Below, one piece after another: positions 9,540-18,240 of a DNA stretch of 64,000 bases; the stretch's first letter is position 1; each line of letters opens with the position of its first letter. Made by a program: the position numbers and the translations under genes. Below the pieces are notes generated by a model that did no database searches, was not told where the DNA came from, and was given only the letters and a program-made list of their open reading frames with translations. The stretch is from an uncultured Treponema sp. (GTDB taxonomy: Bacteria; Spirochaetota; Spirochaetia; Treponematales; Treponemataceae). The DNA is taken from assembly GCA_937877515.1 (NCBI GenBank), contig CALFIX010000031.1:30438-94437 (forward strand), read 5' to 3'.

Positions 9540-10226
9540 TTAATTTTCTCCATGAAGATTTATTTCTGGAAGCATATAAACTACACTGCTTCCTTGTGAA
9601 ACATAGCATTTACGATATATTTGTGCTGTACCTAAGTCATTAAAAATGTCGCTATCTTTTTTCCAGGATTTTTTTCGGTCACCCCAGTAAATAAGCTTTT
9701 GTTCAACATCATAGATTGCAATTTTTTCTGAAAGTTTTTCGCCCTTAGAAAGAGGTATTGCATCAGGCAACTCTGTTGAATATTTTTCCAAAACACCTTT
9801 TGGGTAAGTTACGTTAAAGTAAAGTTCAGACTCTTCTCCTGCAAGGTCCTCATACAAAAATTTATATTCACCGACAGGTAAATTTTTACCTTCCTGAGCT
9901 ACAAAATTTGTATACCCTACCCAATTTTTTTTGTCTCCGTCTGCATATTTTTGAGGAGCAAGGCAGACCCATTCAAGCCCTGAAGATTCATGAGTTGCAG
10001 TTATTTTTGCAACACGCTGAATTTCACTTTCTGTTTCTGCAAAGACAGCAAGACGCTCTGTAGGAAAGCTTTTTTCATCAGCAAAATCTAAAACAACAAT
10101 TCCTGTAACGGAAGTAAGATGAGGTAATGAGTCTGAACAGGAAATCAGAAAAAAAACAAAAGCTAACAAAGACAAACATTTTATCAGAGACATTCTGCTT
10201 TTGTTAATTTTAGTAAAAATGTTCAT
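9540..10226 (-). CDS. Putative lipoprotein of unknown function
   Basis: The 228-aa protein has a basic N-terminus, a hydrophobic stretch (LSLLAFVFFLISC) and a lipobox-like LISC with the modifiable Cys near residue 30, so it is probably an inner- or outer-membrane lipoprotein. The mature part is beta-rich, with no motif I know. It lies 5 bp after the GHKL-like gene and directly before trmB, in one minus-strand operon. An internal ATG (codon 12, MSLIKC) would give a more typical signal peptide; neither ATG has a clear ribosome-binding site, so the start is uncertain. Confidence 0.75.
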   Translation of the reverse strand: MNIFTKINKSRMSLIKCLSLLAFVFFLISCSDSLPHLTSVTGIVVLDFADEKSFPTERLAVFAETESEIQRVAKITATHESSGLEWVCLAPQKYADGDKKNWVGYTNFVAQEGKNLPVGEYKFLYEDLAGEESELYFNVTYPKGVLEKYSTELPDAIPLSKGEKLSEKIAIYDVEQKLIYWGDRKKSWKKDSDIFNDLGTAQIYRKCYVSQGSSVVYMLPEINLHGEN

Positions 10227-10231
10227 AATGC

Positions 10232-11398
10232 TTAAAAGTAAAAAATAAGATTAATAACTGTAAGGTCACTGGAAGAGAATTGATTTACCAGTGATTCAAA
10301 TTTTACGGAAACTTTTTTACAGGCATCATCCAGATAAGAAAGATAATAAAGACCTAAATCTGTTCCTTCTTCACCGTCCGGCATCTGCCTGTAAAAATCT
10401 ATTAAAGACTTCTTGCTTGTATTTGCAGACATCTTGCTTTCGATATTTTCTTTCACTTCCTGAAACTCGTCTACCTTATTGTAAAGAGTTATCTGCAGAC
10501 GTCCCTGCTTACCAATAGCGGCAGAGCCACCACCGATTTTCCATGACAAAAAAACAAGTTCCTGCTTTTTAATCAGCTCCTGAACTATTTTTGCCCTAAT
10601 CTCAGGATCAAATATAAGAGTATCTCCATTATCTATACCGTGATAAAGAATTTTTGCTTCCTTACGCATGTTGGTATTTTCGCAGTTTAAGGCAAGCTCC
10701 ATGACCATTACAGAAATATATTCTGCAACCTTAGACTTATCCATGTATTCTGCCAGGGCCTGCCTTATAATTTGCATTATCTGGTTAAAGCCTTCCTGCT
10801 TAAAGAATTTTGTAATGATGTACCAATTCATTAAGCTAAGACGGTTTAAAAATTTTTCTGTCATTAAAAGATAGACATTTTTTTCTTCTGGAGAAAGATC
10901 CTTATTACTCATTATGCCTTTCCACACAGGATCCAAAATAGACTGGCGAGACTGTTGAATAATATTGTCTTTCATTGAAAGATTATTTCTTAACTGCTTA
11001 TCAGGGAGACGAGTTTTTTCATCAATAATTTGAGATGGATTAGCTCTGTTATGATGGCGAACACAGTCACACTGAATAAGAGCGTTATATATCTGCCGAT
11101 CAAACTGCTTATATAAAATTGAAAAGACTACAAGTTTAGATAAGTCCATTATCTCCTGCCTTTTAGTAACAAACTCTGGCATAGAAATTTCAATTTTGGA
11201 AATGTAGTCTAAAAGAATCATATTTTGAACAGAATTAGGTGAAAAATGTTCAAGGCTTACACCATATTCTTCCTGATTATCTGCTAGTCTGAAGCGCAAA
11301 AGTTTTTTCTTGTTGCTTATAAAGTGAGATGCGCCTTCCTCTGTAAGAATAACCTTAAGCGGAAGATCAAGTATAAATTTTTTCTTTTCGCCACTCAT
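10232..11398 (-). CDS. Cytoplasmic protein with faint GHKL-ATPase motifs
   Basis: No confident family. From the chosen start (388 aa) residues 233-241, MELALNCEN, resemble the N-box of GHKL ATPases (E...N), and residues 345-356, GTDLGLYYLSYL, resemble the G2 box (GTGLGLYI). Strands such as VFLSWKIGG and LQITLYNKVD lie between them, as in that fold. No phospho-acceptor His domain or membrane helix is seen. The start at 11398 is preferred: an AGGAG lies upstream, although with a long spacer, and the predicted promoter (11454-11482) lies inside the longer reading frame that begins at 11488, so that longer form could not be translated from this mRNA. Confidence 0.65.
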   Translation of the reverse strand: MSGEKKKFILDLPLKVILTEEGASHFISNKKKLLRFRLADNQEEYGVSLEHFSPNSVQNMILLDYISKIEISMPEFVTKRQEIMDLSKLVVFSILYKQFDRQIYNALIQCDCVRHHNRANPSQIIDEKTRLPDKQLRNNLSMKDNIIQQSRQSILDPVWKGIMSNKDLSPEEKNVYLLMTEKFLNRLSLMNWYIITKFFKQEGFNQIMQIIRQALAEYMDKSKVAEYISVMVMELALNCENTNMRKEAKILYHGIDNGDTLIFDPEIRAKIVQELIKKQELVFLSWKIGGGSAAIGKQGRLQITLYNKVDEFQEVKENIESKMSANTSKKSLIDFYRQMPDGEEGTDLGLYYLSYLDDACKKVSVKFESLVNQFSSSDLTVINLIFYF

Positions 11399-11453
11399 AA
11401 ACGAAAACAAACTCCTATTAACAAAATATGACTTTTTAAATTTGTTCTCTATG

Positions 11454-11482
11454 ATTATACAACAAGGGTATTGCAATGTAAA
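11454..11482 (-). promoter_or_regulatory. Promoter of the 10.2-11.4 kb gene and its operon
   Basis: Minus strand: -35 TTTACA (11477-11482), a 17-nt spacer and a perfect -10 TATAAT (11454-11459). The expected transcript start, near 11447, leaves about 50 nt of leader before ATG 11398. Confidence 0.65.
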
Positions 11483-11499
11483 CACCAATCCATTATTCT
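11471..11499 (+). promoter_or_regulatory. Promoter of the 663-aa membrane protein; predicts a leaderless mRNA
   Basis: Plus strand: -35 TTGCAA (11471-11476), a 17-nt spacer and -10 TATTCT (11494-11499). The ATG at 11506 lies 6 nt after the -10 box, exactly where transcription should begin, and no Shine-Dalgarno is present. It overlaps the divergent promoter on the other strand. Confidence 0.5.
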
Positions 11500-11505
11500 T
11501 AAAGT

Positions 11506-13497
11506 ATGAGGAAAATATACAAAAAAAGGATTATTTTCACATTTTTTTGCGTTTTTTTCCTCTTATTGTCTAATTTACACGCAGACGGTTATTCAGCTTC
11601 AATAATTCACCAGGACAAAACGACATCAGATGCATTATATAAAGCCCTTCTGGAAAACGAGATTAACGTTTACAGGCAAAGTTTAATTCAAAGCGACGAA
11701 GGGCATTTTCCTGAAAATCTAATAATAACTATAAATGCGACATCTTCTAAAAAAGAAGTATCTGAATACAAAGGGCCTAAAAAAGTTATTTTTGCATTCA
11801 CGCAAGATTTTGCTTACTCTGCAATAGAAAATATTATTTATTTTTGTAAAGATATAAAAGAAAAAAAGCTGCCCTACACTACAATAATTTTGTTAAGTAC
11901 GGGAGAAGAAGATTTTAACTTTAGGATAAAAGAAAAACGGCAAAACATTAAGGGAACAAAAAGATTTTTAGAAGATTTAATTGATGAAGACTCGACCTGT
12001 GCAATTGTAGTTACGCAAAAAGAAAACGAAGAAGACATTTCTTACCTTACATGCGGCTCAAGAATAAACCTTTCTCCTTATTGGCTTGTACGGACAGTAA
12101 AAACTGCGCACTTACATACAGGCAAAAAAGTTTTAATGCCGCGTTCTTTTTCATACCTCTATTCAAATGGAGTTTTTAAAAGTAACGAAAGGCTTTTATT
12201 TTTCTTTCAAAAACAAATAGCATCTATTTCTCTTTCCATGGGAAAAGAGCAAAAAGATTTTTCTGTACTTGAAGAAACCGCAAGCCTGATAACAAAAGTT
12301 CAAAACACATCCTGGAACAGGCATTATTCTTACTTACCGATTGGAAATAATGGCATCTGGCAGGGAGAAGCTTTTTACACGATAACATATATAATTTTTG
12401 CAGCCATAGTTTTATTCAACCTATGTTTTTTTTCTTTCATTAACAGAAAAAAGAGAAAGGCAATCCTAAAAGACTTTTCCCGCTCTGCATTTTTAATGCC
12501 TGCTGTAATTTTATTTGGAGCTCTGCTTTTAGAGTTTTTCCAAATCATACTTTCTTTGATGCAATTAAGCTCTGTAAGCATTTTTGGTCTAAAAATTACA
12601 TTCATGTCCTTATTTTTAGGTTTGGCTTTGCTTTTGCAGCTGAATTTTAAATACAGGTTTTCCATTAACTCTTTAGAAATACAAGTCAGACTGGCTGCAT
12701 GTCTGAATCTTTTATTATTCTGTGCAGTAGACATTTCTTTGGTATTTATTTTTTTTACAGAATATTTACTAATAAGTCTTTGCTTAAGGGCAAAAAAAAT
12801 TCATGAACAAATTATTGCAGAACTTCTCTTATTTTTGCCATTTATATATCTGTACCTGAATATAATAAATTTTTCGCAGGGGCAAATTCAGCTGGAGATG
12901 GCAAATACAAGCTTTATTCGCAACACGATGCTTTCAATGCTTTTGTTTCCAATTCTTACCTTGTGGCAGCGGATAATGTTTACGCTTGACATTCCTGAGC
13001 AAAATAAAAAAACAAGTGTAAAAAAAATTATCATCAAAGACTCACGGCGCATTATAAGTTCATGCCTGATACTTTCTCTAACATTCTTTATTTTAACGGC
13101 AGTCGCATCCCAAACAAAGCCCATAAAAGATTCTAAAAAAACTTTCATGGAACCAGAAGAAAATGCTTCAAGCGAAGCTTTTGAGATAGATGTAAAAGAT
13201 GTTCTCTTTATGAATTCAAAAACAAAACATTTAACTCTTTCTTCAAATGAAAACATAATCAGATATGTAGTTACTGTTAGCTCAGAAGACGTTCCGGTTT
13301 ACGAAAGCAATTACGACTATGAATTTATTTCTGACGGTAAAATTTCTTTTAACATTCCAGATTACCCGGAAGGAAGGCTGGAAATAATTTTCTCCTGTCC
13401 TGAAGATAAAGATATAGATGTAAACTGCACTGCTTACCTTACAGATAAAGACGAAAAGCTGTTTGTTCAAAGAAAAAACATTCTACTGAAAAAATAA
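11506..13497 (+). CDS. Polytopic membrane protein with a large N-terminal extracytoplasmic domain
   Basis: The 663-aa protein has a signal peptide (IIFTFFCVFFLLLSNLHADG), about 270 residues of soluble alpha/beta sequence, roughly eight membrane helices between about 290 and 540, and a C-terminal soluble beta domain of about 110 residues. The order (exported alpha/beta domain, helix bundle, exported tail) recalls membrane-bound M28-like peptidase relatives, but I see no convincing metal-binding His/Asp/Glu set, so this is only a suggestion. It has no Shine-Dalgarno and its start coincides with the predicted transcript start. dinB follows after 12 bp. Confidence 0.7.
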   Translation: MRKIYKKRIIFTFFCVFFLLLSNLHADGYSASIIHQDKTTSDALYKALLENEINVYRQSLIQSDEGHFPENLIITINATSSKKEVSEYKGPKKVIFAFTQDFAYSAIENIIYFCKDIKEKKLPYTTIILLSTGEEDFNFRIKEKRQNIKGTKRFLEDLIDEDSTCAIVVTQKENEEDISYLTCGSRINLSPYWLVRTVKTAHLHTGKKVLMPRSFSYLYSNGVFKSNERLLFFFQKQIASISLSMGKEQKDFSVLEETASLITKVQNTSWNRHYSYLPIGNNGIWQGEAFYTITYIIFAAIVLFNLCFFSFINRKKRKAILKDFSRSAFLMPAVILFGALLLEFFQIILSLMQLSSVSIFGLKITFMSLFLGLALLLQLNFKYRFSINSLEIQVRLAACLNLLLFCAVDISLVFIFFTEYLLISLCLRAKKIHEQIIAELLLFLPFIYLYLNIINFSQGQIQLEMANTSFIRNTMLSMLLFPILTLWQRIMFTLDIPEQNKKTSVKKIIIKDSRRIISSCLILSLTFFILTAVASQTKPIKDSKKTFMEPEENASSEAFEIDVKDVLFMNSKTKHLTLSSNENIIRYVVTVSSEDVPVYESNYDYEFISDGKISFNIPDYPEGRLEIIFSCPEDKDIDVNCTAYLTDKDEKLFVQRKNILLKK

Positions 13498-13509
13498 GGA
13501 GAAAGCTGA

Positions 13510-14685
13510 ATGCAAGAATATTTTTCACCTGTATTTTTTCATGTAGACTTAGACGCTTTCTTTGCGTCTGTAGAACAGCTAGTCCACCCGGAATACAAAG
13601 GCAAACCCGTTATAGTGGGAGGACTCCCAGAAGACAGACGTGCGGTTGTTTCTACAGCCTCATACGAAGCAAGAAAATTTGGCATTCACTCTGCAATGCC
13701 CATATCTGCTGCAAAAAAATTATGTCCTGATGCAATCTTTTTAAGGGGGAACATGAAGCTTTATGCGGATAAATCAAAAGAAGTAATGGAAGTGTTTTCT
13801 GATTTTTCACCAAGCGTTATTCAAATGTCCATTGACGAAGCCTTTATAGACATGAAGGGAACGGAAAAACTTTTTGGTACTCCAGACGAAGCAGCAGTTC
13901 TTTTAAAAAACACCGTAAAAGAAAAAACAGGTCTGACTGTTAGCGTGGGGGCAGCTTCAACGATGTATCTTGCAAAAATTGCTTCCGGACTGAAAAAGCC
14001 CGACGGACTTACGATTGTTGAAGAAGGGAAAGAAGAAGAATTTATGCTTTCTTTGCCTTTAGAAAAACTTTGGGGAGCAGGCTCTAAAACTCAAATGCAC
14101 TTAAAAGATGCAGGATTAAGAACAATAAAAAGCATATATGACAAATCAGAAGGACTTTTAAAAAGTATTTTCGGAGATGCAACCGGAAGTTTTTTATATG
14201 ACGCAGTACGAGGTGGAAAAAACATAAGCTTTGGAGAAGAAGCTAAAACTCATTCAGTTAGCGTAGAGACAACTTATGAATACGATTTAACAGACAGATA
14301 TATAATTGAGACAGCCCTGTTACAACTTTCAGAACAGCTGATGTATAGACTTCATAAAGAAAACTCAAAAAGCTATACGGTCTGCTTAAAAATACGATAC
14401 GAAGACTTTACAACGGTTTCCATTCAAGAAACAGGAGAGCGCATTGTCATGAACTCTGATGATCTGTTTGAAAAAAGCAAAAAGCTTTTTGAAAAAAAAT
14501 ATGATGGCAAAAGAGGAATAAGACTTTTAGGCCTTTCATTACAAAACATAACAAAAGGCACAGCTATGGAACAGCAAGAACTTTTTGAAAACCTTAATGA
14601 AAAAAAAGCAAAACTGGAAAACGCCCTTTACAAAATGGAAGAAAAAAATCCGTCTTTAAAAATAAGAAAAGCCCGGCTTCTGTAA
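13510..14685 (+). CDS. dinB: DNA polymerase IV (Y-family, translesion)
   Basis: Error-prone lesion-bypass polymerase. The first catalytic motif FFHVDLDAFFASVEQ is at residues 9-23 and the second, MSIDEAFIDM, near 106-115; both carry the metal-binding acidic residues. The fingers, thumb (LPLEKLWGAGSKTQMHL) and C-terminal little-finger region are complete at 391 aa. A good ribosome-binding site (AAGGAG) precedes the ATG. The last residues lack a convincing beta-clamp-binding pentapeptide; a QQELF-like stretch (MEQQELFENL) about 30 residues from the end could serve instead. Confidence 0.96.
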   Translation: MQEYFSPVFFHVDLDAFFASVEQLVHPEYKGKPVIVGGLPEDRRAVVSTASYEARKFGIHSAMPISAAKKLCPDAIFLRGNMKLYADKSKEVMEVFSDFSPSVIQMSIDEAFIDMKGTEKLFGTPDEAAVLLKNTVKEKTGLTVSVGAASTMYLAKIASGLKKPDGLTIVEEGKEEEFMLSLPLEKLWGAGSKTQMHLKDAGLRTIKSIYDKSEGLLKSIFGDATGSFLYDAVRGGKNISFGEEAKTHSVSVETTYEYDLTDRYIIETALLQLSEQLMYRLHKENSKSYTVCLKIRYEDFTTVSIQETGERIVMNSDDLFEKSKKLFEKKYDGKRGIRLLGLSLQNITKGTAMEQQELFENLNEKKAKLENALYKMEEKNPSLKIRKARLL

Positions 14686-14689
14686 GGCT

Positions 14690-16756
14690 TTATTGCAAAG
14701 GCGCAAAGTAGCCAGTTTCATCTCTTCCGGAACGATTTAAAAGATAGGTTTCTACCTCGACAGGTAAATATTTTCTTCCGTACTCTATAGGAAGCGCAGA
14801 TGTATAACTAAGTTGATACAAGCCTGACGGTAAGGAAATTATATCCTTTACCACAGAAGAAAGCCCCTCCGGTCTATACACATAATAACTTTTTCCAAAG
14901 GTATTGTCTGTTATGTATTGAATTTCAGAATCAACACTTTCATGACTCAACATAATATTGCTAAATGAAATTGCATTATTATTAAGATAGGCAGATATGT
15001 CAGAAAGTCCATACTGAGTAAACGCATTTTGACTTACTTTACCAGCCGTTATATATATAATTCCCCTCTTTTTTTCTGCATTTATAAGTTCATTTGCAGC
15101 AAGCCTTATTCCTAAATCTAAACTGGAAAGCTCTGTATAAGGCACTCGCAAAGACGAAACATTAAAATCTTTTAGCTTAGATTTATCTCCCGCAAACTCC
15201 ACAACAGGCACTTGCCCCGCACTAACAATCTGAACAAAGGTTTCTTCTTTCATGGAAGAAACTATTTCTCTTACAGCACTGTTAAGCTCTGCTTCATAGT
15301 TTTTCATATAGGAGGAACGGTCAATTAAGAATGTTATTTCTGCAATATCGTTATTATTTGCGGCACCTAAAAATTCAAAATTTGAAACCGGACGTTTACC
15401 TTCTGTAACTAAGAAATTATCAGAATTTAACCCGACAACCTGCTGTCGTCTGCGGTTTTCTACACGAACTTCAAGAACGACATTCGGAAAGTTATCTGCA
15501 ACAACGCGTTCAATTTGAACAAAGAAGCCGCCAACAAGTTCAGAAGTTTTTGCCATTATACAAATTTCGTTATTTTTAAAATCTGTAACAACAAGATTTC
15601 CGTTTATATCCGGAACGGCACTTGTTAAAGCACTTGGTGCATTTCCTGTTCTGACGTTTTCATAAGTTGCACCTGTTGCGGGGTCTACAGAGATAATTCT
15701 ATTTGAGTCTGCAACAAGAATATAAGAGCCCCATAATTTTAAAGATTCAGGATGAGAAAAAGTTTTATCCTGAGCCAGTGTATCTATATAGTTACCGGCT
15801 CTGTCAAATTCATAAATTCCGCCCAGAACATTATCAGCAACAAAAATCCTGTCTTCAACTACGCAAATGCCGGTAGGAGCCTTTAAGCCCTTAAAATTCT
15901 TCTGTTTTTGACCGAATGTCAGAAGAGGATTTCCGTCCGCATCAAAAACTACGACTCTAGAGTTTCCAAAATCCGTTACATAAATATTTTCAAAGGAATC
16001 TAAAGCCATGTATTGAGGACCTATAAACTGACCTTCTTTTCTACCCTTAGAGCCTATATACTTCTGAAAAATTCCATTTTCATCTAAAACTGCAATTCTG
16101 TCTCCTGCACTTTCCGAAACAAGCAGAAGGCCGTCTTTTGTACGTACAATATCCATAGGACGGTCAAGACCATTTAATGGACCACGCACACGGTGTATTA
16201 CAACACCGTTAACATTATATTTTAGTAACTCATTTGTTCCATAAGAAACAACCCAAAACGAACCGTCAGCATTGCAAAGTGAAGAAACAGGCTGACTGTA
16301 AACCAGGGTTTTATTGTTCATGTACGGGAAAGTTCCGCTCTCTGTATAGCGCTGAGAAAAACCTGTACTTTCGTCTTCCGTAATACGTCTAGAACTTACG
16401 ACCTCTATGCGGTTCTCTAAAAGAATGCCGCCATAGTTAGATTCTTTTGCAAACTGCCACTGCTGTATTGCAGCCCCTTCTATACCGGACCTGTAATAAG
16501 CTTTTCCAAGCCAGTCTAAAATAAGATTTTCACCGGGAAGATAAGACAAAGCTTTTTCAAATTCTAAAATTGACTCGTTAAAAGCTCCCCTGTAATAACT
16601 TTGAACACCACGCCTGAATTCTTCTTCTGCAAAGCCCGCTGCCGCAGATCTAGAACTAGAGGAAGTTTGAACTGTATCTTGTAAATTATGCTGTGAAAAC
16701 AAAAAACTTGTTGTTACAAAACCAAATACTATGCACAGTAAAAAAAACCTTTTCAT
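14690..16756 (-). CDS. Exported TPR / NHL beta-propeller / VWA-like protein
   Basis: The 688-aa protein starts with a signal peptide (FLLCIVFGFVTTSFLFS), has one or two TPR-like helix pairs (about 40-100), then a run of NHL-type repeats (about 170-400; for example GQFIGPQYMALDSFENIYVTDFGNSRVVVFD, given here in overlapping motif terms) expected to form a beta-propeller, and a C-terminal VWA-like domain from about 465 (EITFLIDRSSYM). The VWA metal site is the degenerate DRSSY, not DxSxS. Such proteins scaffold envelope complexes. The ATG overlaps the upstream TPR gene's stop by 4 bases, so the pair is co-translated and probably works together. Confidence 0.8.
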   Translation of the reverse strand: MKRFFLLCIVFGFVTTSFLFSQHNLQDTVQTSSSSRSAAAGFAEEEFRRGVQSYYRGAFNESILEFEKALSYLPGENLILDWLGKAYYRSGIEGAAIQQWQFAKESNYGGILLENRIEVVSSRRITEDESTGFSQRYTESGTFPYMNNKTLVYSQPVSSLCNADGSFWVVSYGTNELLKYNVNGVVIHRVRGPLNGLDRPMDIVRTKDGLLLVSESAGDRIAVLDENGIFQKYIGSKGRKEGQFIGPQYMALDSFENIYVTDFGNSRVVVFDADGNPLLTFGQKQKNFKGLKAPTGICVVEDRIFVADNVLGGIYEFDRAGNYIDTLAQDKTFSHPESLKLWGSYILVADSNRIISVDPATGATYENVRTGNAPSALTSAVPDINGNLVVTDFKNNEICIMAKTSELVGGFFVQIERVVADNFPNVVLEVRVENRRRQQVVGLNSDNFLVTEGKRPVSNFEFLGAANNNDIAEITFLIDRSSYMKNYEAELNSAVREIVSSMKEETFVQIVSAGQVPVVEFAGDKSKLKDFNVSSLRVPYTELSSLDLGIRLAANELINAEKKRGIIYITAGKVSQNAFTQYGLSDISAYLNNNAISFSNIMLSHESVDSEIQYITDNTFGKSYYVYRPEGLSSVVKDIISLPSGLYQLSYTSALPIEYGRKYLPVEVETYLLNRSGRDETGYFAPLQ

Positions 16757-17451
16757 TCTTCTTGTGCCTCTTGAGCCATTTTTAAATGTTCGTCAATTAT
16801 AGGATTTAACGAATCTGCCTTTTTGGCCCTTTTAAGAAATTTTCTGGATTCCTTATAAAGACCCATTTTATAATATACAAATCCAAGACTGTCTAAACAG
16901 GCTGCACTTTCCGGAGCCCGGTCCAATGCCCTCTTGCAATAGCCTAGAGCCGTAGTTAAATCCCTGTCTTCGTAAGCTAAAACGTAACCGAGCCCATTTA
17001 ATGCCGTAGCATTATTCTCATCTTCCGAAAGGGCTTTATTGTACAGCTCTATGCAAGTATCCACATCACCGTTTTCCCAAGACAAAAATGCCATGGAAGC
17101 ATAAACACCTGCTATGTGATAGCCTTCTTCTAAAAGCTTTTTTAATTCAAAATCTGCAAGTTTTTTTCTTCCGCTTTTACAATAAATTATTGCTAGAAGA
17201 TACCTGCACTGCAAGACTCTTTCCCTGGCATCTGCATTTGCTTCATCTTCAGAAGTAACAACCTGTTCCAGGTACAAAAGGGCGTCATCATAGCGGCCAA
17301 GTCGAGAATAGCAAAGTCCAAGATAATAAGCCAGCTCGTAAGCATCTAAAGAAGAATCATCAGGCAGAGAAAGAAAATATGTAAGAGCCCCCGTATAATT
17401 ACCATGGTTATAAAGAGTAACACCTTCTTTTATAATATTCTGATCTGCCAT
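16753..17451 (-). CDS. TPR-repeat protein
   Basis: The 232-aa protein has no signal peptide and is built almost wholly of tetratricopeptide helices; units are visible around ALTYFLSLPDDSSLDAYELA, YYLGLCYSRLGRYDDALLYLEQ, ALNGLGYVLAYEDRDLTTAL and CLDSLGFVYYKMGLYKESRK. TPRs mediate protein-protein contacts. It sits between surE and the NHL/VWA gene, overlapping the latter by 4 bases, which suggests a shared envelope-related job. A GGTGG lies just before the ATG. Confidence 0.85.
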   Translation of the reverse strand: MADQNIIKEGVTLYNHGNYTGALTYFLSLPDDSSLDAYELAYYLGLCYSRLGRYDDALLYLEQVVTSEDEANADARERVLQCRYLLAIIYCKSGRKKLADFELKKLLEEGYHIAGVYASMAFLSWENGDVDTCIELYNKALSEDENNATALNGLGYVLAYEDRDLTTALGYCKRALDRAPESAACLDSLGFVYYKMGLYKESRKFLKRAKKADSLNPIIDEHLKMAQEAQEE

Positions 17452-17460
17452 ACAGCCACC

Positions 17461-18240
17461 TTAAAGCTTAAAAAGCCCCTGTTTGTCTAAAAAAGAACTG
17501 TTGTCCCATGCAGGTTCTGTCTTAAGAGCCGTTATGGAAATCATTTTCTTAGAAACGACGGCATTATCATCATTTCCGTCTCCTAAAGAAAGAATCTCAG
17601 TTCCACCCATGCAGTTTGAATACGTTACACCATTTTCCTTAGTTATCTCAACCTTATCTCCATACATTCGCGTACATGGAGAAGTAAATTTTACCCCGGA
17701 AAAAGAATCTTCAGACGGTGCGTTTACATTAACATAAAAAGGCATAACTGATTTTTTTTCTCCGCAAAGTTCGATTAAAAGCTCCAAATTTTCTGCGGCA
17801 AATTCCGAGAGAGCCTTATACTTAAAAACCTTTTCTCTGCCCCGAGATTCCCCTTTACTTTCCGAACTTAAAGCAATTCCAGGAATTCCATACAAAGAAG
17901 CCTGGCGTGAGGCAGCACAAGTTCCAGAATAAACAATATCCGTTCCAAGATTTCCGTCTCTATTTATTCCAGAAAACACTACATCCGGCTTACAGGGCAA
18001 AAAATCACCTTTTATGGCTGCAATAACACAGTCTACAGGAGTTCCGTCTAAAGCAAAAACATTTTCTTCTTTTTTTTCAAAGACAAGCTTTGTATACATT
18101 GTTATAGAACTGGAAGCCCCTGATTTATTTTTTAAGGGTGCTACAACCCAGACATTGTGAGAGTATGAAGTTAAAACCTCGCGTAAACAGTTGAGTCCTT
18201 CCGCTTCAAAACCATCATCATTTGTAAGCAATATGTTCAT
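17461..18240 (-). CDS. surE: 5'-nucleotidase SurE
   Basis: SurE is a metal-dependent phosphatase acting on nucleoside monophosphates (and often short polyphosphate). The 259-aa protein begins MNILLTNDDGFEAEGL, with the metal-binding N7-D8-D9-G10, and has the further signatures SGASSSIT, DGTPVDCV and FSGINRDGNLGTDIVYSGT that line the active site. Length and order are those of the family. It overlaps the upstream galactokinase-like gene by 4 bases and lies 9 bp before the TPR gene, as part of a four-gene minus operon. Confidence 0.95.
   Translation of the reverse strand: MNILLTNDDGFEAEGLNCLREVLTSYSHNVWVVAPLKNKSGASSSITMYTKLVFEKKEENVFALDGTPVDCVIAAIKGDFLPCKPDVVFSGINRDGNLGTDIVYSGTCAASRQASLYGIPGIALSSESKGESRGREKVFKYKALSEFAAENLELLIELCGEKKSVMPFYVNVNAPSEDSFSGVKFTSPCTRMYGDKVEITKENGVTYSNCMGGTEILSLGDGNDDNAVVSKKMISITALKTEPAWDNSSFLDKQGLFKL

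Noticed and set aside
11399..11488. N-terminal extension of the GHKL-like protein to ATG 11488
   Set aside because: The promoter for the gene lies within this stretch, so the extra codons are upstream of the expected transcript start.
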